Positions 6,945 through 13,808 of a DNA stretch of 51,774 nucleotides are shown here, one piece after another (the first letter of the stretch is position 1; each line of letters opens with the position of its first letter). The stretch is taken from positions 1 through 51,774 of the forward strand of contig JAFAXH010000122.1 in assembly GCA_019241085.1 (NCBI GenBank), given 5' to 3'. A program made the translations under genes and the position numbers. The notes beneath the pieces are model-generated. The model did no database searches, was not told the DNA's origin, and saw nothing but the letters and a program-made list of their open reading frames with translations. Origin of the DNA: Verrucomicrobiota bacterium. GTDB lineage: Bacteria; Verrucomicrobiota; Verrucomicrobiia; Chthoniobacterales; SZAS-18.

Positions 6945-7466
6945 ATGCGCATTGGAGAAGTCATCGCGACGATCAACACGATGCAGTCCGATGGCATCAT
7001 CGAGCGTTACGCCATCGGCGGCGCGGTCGGCGCGACGTTTTACCTGGAGCCAGTGGCTACGCTCGACGTGGATGTTTTCGTCGCTTTCCGAGTCGAGCCA
7101 GGACAACTTCTGATTAGTCCGCAACGCATCTTCGACTACCTCCGCGCCAAAGGCTGCGCCACGGAGGGCGAATACCTCGTCATCGCCGGCTGGCCCGTGC
7201 AGTTTCTGCCGCCCACCGGCTCGCTGGCCGAGGAGGCGTTGCGGGATGCCGTCGAGCGCGATCTCGACGGCACGCCCGTGCGCGTCTTCACCGCCGAACA
7301 CCTCGCCGCCCTCGCGCTCCAAACCGGCCGCGCCAAGGACCACGCGCGTCTGCTCCAATTTATCGAGGCCGGCGTGTTGGACGCCGCGCGCTTTCAGGCC
7401 ATCGTTGCCCGTCATGGCTTGGGTGCCGCTTGGGAACGATTTCAACGCCGATTTCTCGAACTTTGA
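6945..7466 (+). CDS. nucleotidyltransferase-fold protein (AbiEii/MNT-like)
   Basis: A 173-residue protein starting 16 bases after hsdR. It has the minimal nucleotidyltransferase signature IGGAVGATFYLEP (G25-G26) followed by the acidic pair TLDVDVF (D41, D43), as in AbiEii and MNT-type enzymes that nucleotidylate or otherwise modify tRNA or protein targets. A third acidic residue is not obvious. The C-terminal half includes RVFTAEHLAALALQTGRAKDHARLLQF, a pattern seen in this group, where the KD...R stretch packs against the core. Its stop overlaps the next ORF's start (TGATG), so the two are translationally coupled. Its place inside a restriction operon suggests a second, abortive-infection or toxin function, but no activity is shown by sequence alone. 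Confidence 0.75.
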   Translation: MRIGEVIATINTMQSDGIIERYAIGGAVGATFYLEPVATLDVDVFVAFRVEPGQLLISPQRIFDYLRAKGCATEGEYLVIAGWPVQFLPPTGSLAEEALRDAVERDLDGTPVRVFTAEHLAALALQTGRAKDHARLLQFIEAGVLDAARFQAIVARHGLGAAWERFQRRFLEL

Positions 7467-7645
7467 TGAATCGCTTCTTCGACCTCGCCCGCGTTCTGGA
7501 AAGCAAACGCGCGCATCGGCGCAAGCTCGCCGCGCTGCCGCTCGCGGAAAAACTGCGCCTGCTGGACGCCTTGCAGGAACGCGCCCTGGCCATCCGCCGC
7601 GCGGCGGACTCGGCCAAGCGCAAGGACGTTTCGGCGGGGAGTTGA
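7466..7645 (+). CDS. small basic protein paired with the nucleotidyltransferase
   Basis: A 59-residue helical protein starting MNRFFDLARVLESKRAHRRK and rich in Leu, Ala and Arg. Its start overlaps the nucleotidyltransferase stop. Size, coupling and composition fit an antitoxin or partner of the nucleotidyltransferase; I do not recognise a named family. The last dozen or so codons (from 7599) lie in the duplicated hsdR 3' end but in a different frame, so the original C-terminus may have been replaced at the recombination point. Confidence 0.6.
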   Translation: MNRFFDLARVLESKRAHRRKLAALPLAEKLRLLDALQERALAIRRAADSAKRKDVSAGS

Positions 7646-7686
7646 ACAAGCTGCTGGAGGAATTAAACGACGTCCTCGTGGCATGA
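7599..7686 (+). pseudogene. remnant of a second hsdR 3' end
   Basis: In one frame this stretch reads RGGLGQAQGRFG and LLEELNDVLVA followed by TGA. This matches the true HsdR C-terminus (RGGLGKAHQLFG, LLDELNAVLVA) along its whole 88 bases. The TGA overlaps the hsdS ATG as ATGA, the tight junction expected of an ancestral hsdR-hsdS boundary. It is best explained as the old hsdR tail left behind when hsdR plus the nucleotidyltransferase cassette was recombined in, or as a duplication made during insertion. Confidence 0.8.
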
Positions 7687-9179
7687 GTGATCGCAAACAA
7701 CGAAACCTGCCACCGCTACCGCCCACCTGGCGGTGGACTACCATCGGTGAAATCACCGAAGTTGTTCGTGGTGCATCACCAAGGCCGAAAGGTGACCCGC
7801 GCTATTTCGGGGGAACGATCCCTTGGATAATGATTTCTGACGTCACCCGACAGCCGGGCAAATACCTCTACTCTACGCGCGAAGGTGTGACGGAAGCAGG
7901 TGCAGAGCGAAGTCGACGAATCCCCGCTGGCGAACTAATTCTATCAAATAGCGGAACAGTTTGTGTTCCAAAGATTCTAAAAGTCGACGGTTGTATTCAT
8001 GACGGATTCGTCGCCTTTCCGACGCTCAAGGAGCGCGTCGACTTGGACTTCGCTTACTATTGGTTCGAGTTTGTCCGTCCGGCGATAATCCAAGAGAACC
8101 GCCAAGGAATCACGCAGGTAAACTTGAATACCGGTATTGTCCGCGACATGCATTTTCCGCTCGCGCCGCTGGACGAACAACGCCGGATCGTGGCGGAGAT
8201 CGAGAAGCAATTCACGCGGCTGGAGGCGGGGGTGACGGCGTTGCGGCGGGTGCAGGCCAACCTCAAACGCTACCGCGCCGCCGTCCTCAAAGCCGCCTGT
8301 GAAGGCCGCCTCGTCCCCACCGAAGCCGACGTAGCAGCGGCGTCCCGCCGCTGTCCCGACGACGCCCAGCGGCGGGACGCCGCTGCTACCTCTTACGAAC
8401 CCGCCTCCACCCTCCTCGCACGCATCCTCACCGAGCGCCGCGAACAATGGAACGGTCGTGGTAAATATCAGGAGCCTGTCCAATGCCCTTCAAGTTATGA
8501 GACTGAAGCGCTACCCGAGGGCTGGGCATGGGCAAGCCTCGATCAGCTTCAGATACTTTTAAGAAATGGCATTTCAGCCAAACCAGATGCTGAGCATGGC
8601 TTGCCTATTCTTCGCATCAGTGCAGTCCGTCCCTTGTCGGTGAATGTTGCCGAAACTCGTTATCTCAGTGCTGCCGTTAGCGATTACGCCGACTTTGTTT
8701 TGAACGAAGGCGATCTTCTCTTCACTCGCTACAATGGAAATCCGGATTTAGTGGGCGTCTGCGGGGCTGTTCCACCTTTGACCGCACCGCTGGTTCATCC
8801 GGACAAGTTGATTCGCTGCAAGCTTGTTCCAGACATCGTGCTCCCAAAGCTCGTCGCCATCATGGCAAACGTCGGAGAATCGCGCGGTTATCTAGCAAAG
8901 CGGGTCCGAACAACCGCAGGCCAAGCAGGCATTTCTGGCGGCGATTTGAAAGGACTTCCCATTCCCCTCCCACCCCTCGCCGAACAACACCGCATCGTCG
9001 CCGAAGTCGAGCGCCGCTTGAGTGTGGTAGAAGAAATTGAAGCCGTCGTGAAAGCTAACCTACAACGCGCCGCCCGCCTGCGGCAGTCCATCCTTCAAGA
9101 AGCCTTTGCGGGAAAATTTTCGACCCCGACGGAAAGCCGGCTTGATGTTATTACCGGCGTGCCTACGCTGACGGCATGA
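7683..9179 (+). CDS. hsdS: type I restriction enzyme specificity subunit S with an in-frame REP
   Basis: A 498-residue protein with two target-recognition domains, each opening with a W-containing motif (PTWRWTTIGEI near 14-24; PEGWAWASLDQL near 280) and each followed by a conserved helical spacer (PLDEQRRIVAEIEKQ near 163; PLAEQHRIVAEVERR near 434). This is the usual tandem architecture that recognises a bipartite DNA site and docks HsdM and HsdR. A 59-bp REP palindrome (8331-8389) is translated as about residues 217-236, right after the first spacer helix. The recognition domains have lower GC and different codon use from the flanking helices, which is common for exchangeable domains. The start overlaps the hsdR-tail remnant, and the stop overlaps the AbrB gene. 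Confidence 0.93.
   Translation: MSDRKQRNLPPLPPTWRWTTIGEITEVVRGASPRPKGDPRYFGGTIPWIMISDVTRQPGKYLYSTREGVTEAGAERSRRIPAGELILSNSGTVCVPKILKVDGCIHDGFVAFPTLKERVDLDFAYYWFEFVRPAIIQENRQGITQVNLNTGIVRDMHFPLAPLDEQRRIVAEIEKQFTRLEAGVTALRRVQANLKRYRAAVLKAACEGRLVPTEADVAAASRRCPDDAQRRDAAATSYEPASTLLARILTERREQWNGRGKYQEPVQCPSSYETEALPEGWAWASLDQLQILLRNGISAKPDAEHGLPILRISAVRPLSVNVAETRYLSAAVSDYADFVLNEGDLLFTRYNGNPDLVGVCGAVPPLTAPLVHPDKLIRCKLVPDIVLPKLVAIMANVGESRGYLAKRVRTTAGQAGISGGDLKGLPIPLPPLAEQHRIVAEVERRLSVVEEIEAVVKANLQRAARLRQSILQEAFAGKFSTPTESRLDVITGVPTLTA
8331..8389. repeat. REP palindrome inside hsdS
   Basis: A 59-bp hairpin with perfectly complementary 23-base arms (8331-8353 and 8367-8389), core AGCGGCGTCCCGCCGCT, ends GTAGC...GCTAC. 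It differs from the hsdR and hsdM copies by GCAGC instead of GAAGC, in a compensated way on both arms. It is read in frame as AAASRR and RRDAAAT. Confidence 0.95.
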
Positions 9180-9406
9180 CGCTTGAACTCAAGCTCCGCA
9201 AAATCGGCAACTCACTCGGCGTCGTGCTGCCCAAGGAAGCTCTGGCCCGGCTCGGTTCTGCCGAGGGAGACACGCTCGTGTTCACCGAAACGCCCGACGG
9301 AGGATTCCGCGTGACGCCGGACAAGAACGAATTTGCTCGCCAGATGGCGGTCGCCGAAGACATCGCCAAACGCTACCGCAACGCGTTGCGCGAACTGGCG
9401 AAATGA
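9176..9406 (+). CDS. AbrB/MazE-type antitoxin
   Basis: A 76-residue protein. The N-terminal half has the swapped-hairpin AbrB pattern LKLRKIGNSLGVVLPKEAL followed by GDTLVFTETPDGGFRVTP; the C-terminal half (about 50-76) is a helix likely to wrap the toxin. It overlaps hsdS by four bases (ATGA) and the doc gene by four bases, a standard antitoxin-toxin arrangement. Such antitoxins bind their own promoter, but no separate promoter is seen, so expression probably comes with the restriction operon. Confidence 0.88.
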   Translation: MTLELKLRKIGNSLGVVLPKEALARLGSAEGDTLVFTETPDGGFRVTPDKNEFARQMAVAEDIAKRYRNALRELAK

Positions 9407-9789
9407 AAGAGCCGGTGTGGGTCCGGCGCGATGTGGTGATCGCCTACCACGAACGTCTGCTCGCCGAGCACGGCGGCTCTCCCGGCATCCGCGATGCGGG
9501 CCTGCTCGAATCGGCCCTAGGGCGACCGGAGAACCTTTTCACCTACGGCAAACCGACGCGATTCGATCTCGCGGCGAGCTACGCTTTTGGCCTGGTGAAA
9601 AACCACCCGTTCATTGATGGCAACAAGCGGATCGGCTTCGCCACCGCCGCGCTTTTTCTCGAACTCAACGACTTGCGCTTCGGCGCACCCGAGGTGGAAG
9701 TGGTTTTACGCACGCTCGCCCTCGCCGCCGGAGCGATGACCGAAGCCGAATACGCGGCCTGGCTGAAGGCGAATTCAACCCGCGCATGA
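9403..9789 (+). CDS. doc: Doc (death-on-curing) family toxin
   Basis: A 128-residue Fic-fold protein with the motif HPFIDGNKRIG (H68, D72, N74, K75), which is the Doc form of the Fic motif. Known Doc toxins phosphorylate elongation factor Tu and stop translation. The N-terminal segment RRDVVIAYHERLLAEHGGSPGIRD and the segment GLLESALGRPE are typical of the family. The length matches P1 Doc. It is paired with the AbrB-type gene and lies between hsdS and hsdM, overlapping hsdM by four bases. Loss of the operon would therefore also remove the antitoxin, which may stabilise the locus; that is inference. Confidence 0.92.
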   Translation: MKEPVWVRRDVVIAYHERLLAEHGGSPGIRDAGLLESALGRPENLFTYGKPTRFDLAASYAFGLVKNHPFIDGNKRIGFATAALFLELNDLRFGAPEVEVVLRTLALAAGAMTEAEYAAWLKANSTRA

Positions 9790-11318
9790 GCAATCATTCT
9801 TCCACTGCCCTCGTCCAAAAGCTCTGGAACTACTGCAATATCCTGCGCGATGACGGCCTTTCCTACGGCGACTACGTCGAGCAGTTGACCTACCTGCTCT
9901 TCCTCAAGATGGCCGACGAGCAGAGCCGGCCGCCGTTCAGCAAGCCTTCGGCCGTGTCGGCGGGCTACGATTGGCCGAGTCTGCTGGCGCGCGATGGTGA
10001 CGAGCTGGAGACGCATTACCGGCACGTTCTGGAAACCCTCGGCAAAGAGCGGGGGATGCTCGGCGTCATCTTCCGCAAGGCGCAGAACAAAATCCAGGAC
10101 CCGGCAAAGCTGCGGCGGCTCATCGTGGACCTGATCGACCGCGAGCAGTGGTCGTCCTTAAGCGCCGACGTGAAGGGCGACGCCTACGAGGGGCTCTTGC
10201 AAAAGAACGCCGAGGACGTGAAGGGCGGCGCGGGCCAATACTTCACCCCGCGCCCGCTGATTGCCGCCATCGTCGAAGTCATGGCGCCGCAGCCGGGGCA
10301 GACGATCTGCGATCCGGCCTGCGGCACCGGCGGCTTCCTGCTCGCCGCGCACGATTACCTCGCCCACCACTACGCGCTCGACCGCGAGCAGAAGAAGCGG
10401 CTCAAAAGCGGCACGCTCTACGGCATCGAGCTGGTGGACAGCGTCACGCGGCTCTGCGCGATGAACCTGCTCCTGCACGGCATCGGCGAGGCAGAGAGTG
10501 GTGGTGGAAGCGGCGTCCCGCCGCTTGGCAACGGCGAGGATGCAAACAAGCGGCAGGATGCCGCTTCTACATTGCCCGTCATCACGAAGGACGCGCTCGC
10601 CGGCAAGCACGGCGAATACGACTTGGTCCTGGCCAATCCGCCCTTCGGCAAGAAGAGCAGCGTGACGATCATCAACGAAACCGGCGAGCAGGCGAAGGAA
10701 AGCCTCGTCATCAACCGCGACGATTTCTGGGCTTCGACCTCCAACAAGCAGCTCAATTTCCTTCAGCACATCTTCACCATCCTGCGTCAGCACGGCCGCG
10801 CGGCGGTGGTGGTGCCCGACAACGTGCTTTTTGAAGGTGGGGCGGGGGAGACCATTCGCCGCGAGTTGCTCAAGCAGGCCGACGTTCACACGCTCCTGCG
10901 CCTGCCCACCGGCATCTTCTACGCGCAGGGGGTGAAGGCCAACGTGCTGTTTTTCGAGCGCAAGCCCGCACGCGAGCAGCCGTGGACGGAACGGCTCTGG
11001 ATTTACGACCTGCGCACGAACAAGCATTTCACCCTGAAGGAGAACACGCTCAAGCGGAGCGATCTCGATGATTGCATCACCTGCTACAATCCCAAGAACA
11101 GGCACGAGCGCGTCGAGAGCGAGCGGTTCCGTGGGTTCACCTACGAGGAGTTGGTGAAACGCGATAAGGTGAACCTCGATATTTTTTGGCTCAAAGACGA
11201 GAGCCTCGAGGACTCCGCGAACCTGCCCGAGCCGCACGTCATTGCCTTGGAAATCGCCGAAGACATGGAAGCCGCGATGGCGCAGTTCGCCGAGATTGCG
11301 GCTGATTTAAGGAAGTAA
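9786..11318 (+). CDS. hsdM: type I DNA methyltransferase subunit M with an in-frame REP
   Basis: A 510-residue N6-adenine methyltransferase. The N-terminal helical domain (about 1-130) contains LWNYCNILRDDGLSYGDYVEQLTYLLFLKMADE. The AdoMet motif DPACGTGGF lies at 176-184 and the catalytic NPPF at 284-287. Between them a 67-bp REP pair (10504-10570) is read in frame as about residues 240-261, in the loop before VITKDAL. Conserved downstream parts include LPTGIFYAQGVKANVLFF and TYEELVKRDKVNLDIFWLKD. It works with HsdS to protect host sites and with HsdR to restrict. It is the last gene of the operon and overlaps doc by ATGA. Confidence 0.94.
   Translation: MSNHSSTALVQKLWNYCNILRDDGLSYGDYVEQLTYLLFLKMADEQSRPPFSKPSAVSAGYDWPSLLARDGDELETHYRHVLETLGKERGMLGVIFRKAQNKIQDPAKLRRLIVDLIDREQWSSLSADVKGDAYEGLLQKNAEDVKGGAGQYFTPRPLIAAIVEVMAPQPGQTICDPACGTGGFLLAAHDYLAHHYALDREQKKRLKSGTLYGIELVDSVTRLCAMNLLLHGIGEAESGGGSGVPPLGNGEDANKRQDAASTLPVITKDALAGKHGEYDLVLANPPFGKKSSVTIINETGEQAKESLVINRDDFWASTSNKQLNFLQHIFTILRQHGRAAVVVPDNVLFEGGAGETIRRELLKQADVHTLLRLPTGIFYAQGVKANVLFFERKPAREQPWTERLWIYDLRTNKHFTLKENTLKRSDLDDCITCYNPKNRHERVESERFRGFTYEELVKRDKVNLDIFWLKDESLEDSANLPEPHVIALEIAEDMEAAMAQFAEIAADLRK
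10504..10570. repeat. REP palindrome inside hsdM
   Basis: Two opposed arms, 10504-10526 (core AGCGGCGTCCCGCCGCT) and 10548-10570 (core AGCGGCAGGATGCCGCT), separated by 21 bases. The arms carry different central triplets (GTCC versus GGAT type), so they look like two REP variants brought together. They are read in frame as SGVPPL and KRQDAAST. Confidence 0.93.
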
Positions 11319-11366
11319 CGTTCGCAAGAGGCAGGCGTCTGGAGTCCAGTGCGGGGGCGACCCATC

Positions 11367-11972
11367 ATGCGAAAGCACCTTCCAGAGACAACGACGGACC
11401 GGCGGACCAGGGTGCTGGTCCTGGTCGATGAATCCAACGTGGTCAGCTCCGCGCGGACGGGAGGGCGGGGGATTGACTGGCTGAAGCTGCGGGATTTTTT
11501 GGCTGGGCCGGAGACCGGGCGGGAGTTGATCGAGATCGTGGTTTATTGCGGGATGCCGCCGGCGATCCCGGCCTGGCAGGAGGAGCGCGACAAGAAGAAC
11601 AAGTTTGTGCATTGGCTGCGCTTGAACGGCTTCCTGGTCGTGACCAAGGATGGCGCGCCGGCGGAGGAAGGGCATTACAAGGCGAACGTGGATGTGATGA
11701 TGGCCATCGACGCGCTGGAGCTTTCCGTGGAGATGCAGCCGGAGGTTGTCATTCTCGTGACCGGCGATGCCGATTTCGCTTATCTCGCCACGAAATTGCG
11801 CCGGCGCGGCATCCGGGTGGAGGTGGCTTCCATCGAGCAAAATCTCGGCAACGTGCTCAAAGCGTCGGCCAACGCCGTGCTCGATCTGGCGCCGTTGTTT
11901 CGGACGTTTGGCTCCATGCCGGTGGAGGCGTCGCCGGCTGGCTCCCGCCGGCCGAAGGAAACGCGGTATTGA
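11367..11972 (+). CDS. NYN-domain (LabA/DUF88-like) putative ribonuclease
   Basis: A 201-residue PIN-like protein. The acidic pattern of NYN nucleases is visible: LVLVDESNV (D21, N24), KANVDVMMAIDAL (D109, D115) and TGDADFAYLATKLRRRGIRVEV (D134, D136). These cluster around a metal site that cleaves RNA in characterised members. The N-terminal dozen residues and the C-terminal tail (after about 185) are probably disordered. ATG 11367 is chosen; an in-frame GTG at 11349 is possible. It lies 48 bases after hsdM on the same strand and may be co-transcribed, so a role alongside the defence operon is possible but not shown. Confidence 0.85.
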   Translation: MRKHLPETTTDRRTRVLVLVDESNVVSSARTGGRGIDWLKLRDFLAGPETGRELIEIVVYCGMPPAIPAWQEERDKKNKFVHWLRLNGFLVVTKDGAPAEEGHYKANVDVMMAIDALELSVEMQPEVVILVTGDADFAYLATKLRRRGIRVEVASIEQNLGNVLKASANAVLDLAPLFRTFGSMPVEASPAGSRRPKETRY

Positions 11973-12030
11973 AAAGCGCTGGGAATTGCCAACGTAACCG
12001 AGGGGTAGGAGATTCGTTTTCCCAACCACG

Positions 12031-12711
12031 ATGCAACGTCTCGACGAAAATCTCTGGCTGCTGGCGTATCCGCTGAAAATGCTGGGCGTCGATTTGCGCC
12101 GCAACTGCACGGTGATCCGGCTGGGCGGCACGGGCGAACTGGTCATTCATTCGATGGGGCCTTTCACCTCGGCCGACGTGGCGGCGATCCGCGCGCTCGG
12201 CCGGCCGACTTGGCTGGTGGAGGCGATGATGCGGCACGACACGTTTTCGGAGGAAGGGCGGACGGCGTTCCCGGAAGCGACGGCGTTTCTCGGGGTGCCG
12301 GGATTCGGCGAGCGGGTGACGTTCCCCACGCAGCCGATTTTGCCGACGCCAGCAGCGTGGGGCGGGGAGTTGGAGGCGTGGGAACTCGCGGGCGTGCCGA
12401 GCATTCGCGAGACGGTGTTTTTTCACCGGCCATCGCGGACGCTGATCGTGTGCGATCTGGTGTTTAATTTTGGCAAGGCCGAGCCGTTGTGGACGCAAGT
12501 GGTGCTTTGGACGGCAGTGGGCGCGGAGCATCATCCGGGGATGTCGCGGCCCTTCAAGCTGGCGGTGAAAGATCGCGCGGCGTTCCGATCTTCGCTGGAG
12601 CAAATGCTGGCGTGGGATTTCGACCGGGTGATCGTCGGCCACGGCGAGGTGATCGAGACCGAGGGCAAGGCAAAGGTGACGGCGATGCTGCGGGCGGCGG
12701 GGTATGTCTGA
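12031..12711 (+). CDS. DUF4336 protein (metallo-beta-lactamase-like)
   Basis: A 226-residue protein that follows the DUF4336 pattern from end to end: ENLWLLAYPLKMLGVDLRRNCTVIRL at the start, VIHSMGPFT, a central HDTF, then TLIVCDLVFNF and RVIVGHGEVIETEGK near the end. The family is related to metallo-beta-lactamases but lacks the full HxHxDH zinc motif, and its reaction is unknown. No signal peptide or membrane segment is visible. It is on the same strand as the NYN gene with a 58-bp spacer. Confidence 0.82.
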   Translation: MQRLDENLWLLAYPLKMLGVDLRRNCTVIRLGGTGELVIHSMGPFTSADVAAIRALGRPTWLVEAMMRHDTFSEEGRTAFPEATAFLGVPGFGERVTFPTQPILPTPAAWGGELEAWELAGVPSIRETVFFHRPSRTLIVCDLVFNFGKAEPLWTQVVLWTAVGAEHHPGMSRPFKLAVKDRAAFRSSLEQMLAWDFDRVIVGHGEVIETEGKAKVTAMLRAAGYV

Positions 12712-12797
12712 GGTTGCTGCTGCAAATTTCTGTGGCGTTCGGTAAGCTGCTTTGCCGGCTCTCGATTTCCCGCTTCCTCCGATAACCACGCATCCGC

Positions 12798-13580
12798 ATG
12801 CAAGTGCTCCCTCGTCGCTCGTCCGAATCCGCCGCGCATTTGGAACTCAAACGCCTCGCGCTCTTTTGGGCGCAAAAAATGGGCTACCATTCCTGCGCCT
12901 TCGAGATCGCGCTACCGAACTGCCGTTACCGCGCCGATCTCGCGGCGTATCAACCCATCGCGCGGCGCGTCTGGGTGAAGGACGACGGCCCGCTGAAGAC
13001 CGGCCGCCTCCAAAGCCAGCAGTCGCTCGGCACGACGGCCATCTTCGAGTGCAAACAGGCGCGGGCCGATTTTTTGAAAGACTCGCGCCCGGCGCTGGCG
13101 ACCGCGGAAAAGCTGCGCGAACTCCACGCGCGGCGCACCGTGTTGGAGCGTCAGCTCAAGATCCACTACCCAAGTCTGCGCACGGGCGATTCTTTATTCT
13201 CCGATTACGACAGCCACGATTTCAGCGGCCTCGACCATGCCGGCTACGCCAAAGTGCTCGCGGACATTACGAAGCTGCAAAGCCGGCTCTTCAACAACAC
13301 GAAGTTCGACACACTGGTGCGCTACGGCTGCGGCAATCTGTTCTACGTCGTCGCCGAGGACAGCTTGCTCGAACCGCACGAGGTGCCGGTCTGCTGGGGC
13401 TTGCTCGTGCGCCGCAATTCGACGCTGGAGCTGCGGCAAAAACCAGTCTGGCAGGATGCCGGCGAAGCCTGCCGGCTGGCGCTCTTGCACAAGATCGCCG
13501 TCGCCGGAACCCGCGCGCTCAATCGCGCGCAGGGCATTGCGTTCGAGGACATCTTCGAAGCGCGCCGGCTGGGCGGTTGA
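12798..13580 (+). CDS. PD-(D/E)XK-like protein (MmcB/CoiA-like nuclease fold)
   Basis: A 260-residue protein without a firm family. The first 95 residues look like a PD-(D/E)XK core: an N-terminal helix HLELKRLALFWAQKMGY, E36 in CAFEIALP, D47 in YRADLAAY, and the ExK pair E84-C-K86 followed by QARADFLKDSR, which resembles MmcB and CoiA-like sequences (ECK...DF..D). The middle (about 100-160) is probably helical with a Ser/Asp-rich linker, and the C-terminal part (about 165-260) includes YGCGNLFYVV and VCWGLLVRR, as in proteins that continue the nuclease sheet. A DNA-repair or mobile-element nuclease is likely; the exact role is unknown. Confidence 0.6.
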   Translation: MQVLPRRSSESAAHLELKRLALFWAQKMGYHSCAFEIALPNCRYRADLAAYQPIARRVWVKDDGPLKTGRLQSQQSLGTTAIFECKQARADFLKDSRPALATAEKLRELHARRTVLERQLKIHYPSLRTGDSLFSDYDSHDFSGLDHAGYAKVLADITKLQSRLFNNTKFDTLVRYGCGNLFYVVAEDSLLEPHEVPVCWGLLVRRNSTLELRQKPVWQDAGEACRLALLHKIAVAGTRALNRAQGIAFEDIFEARRLGG

Positions 13581-13616
13581 GCGGCAACACGGCTCGAAAT
13601 CCTTTCCGCTGGATTT

Positions 13617-13698
13617 TCACGCAAAGGCGCAAAGGCGCAAAGAAAGAAAAGCGCCCAACAATCCCTCTGAACCTTTGCGGCTTTGCGCCTTTGCGTGA
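13617..13698. repeat. inverted repeat, CACGCAAAGGCGCAAAG type (copy 1)
   Basis: Arms 13617-13642 and 13673-13698 (cores ACGCAAAGGCGCAAAGG and its complement) with a 30-base loop, within the 228-bp spacer between the PD-(D/E)XK-like gene and the reductase gene. The same family recurs at 28612-28800, and a partial copy lies near 27500-27575. Confidence 0.85.
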
Positions 13699-13808
13699 GG
13701 TTCTTTACCATCGGCTCCAGCCACAGGCGGCCGCGCCGCACGCAAGGATGCCCGGAGATCGAATAAAATCCGCGTTTCCTCCGCGTTCATCCGCGGCTAA
13801 AAGAGAGC

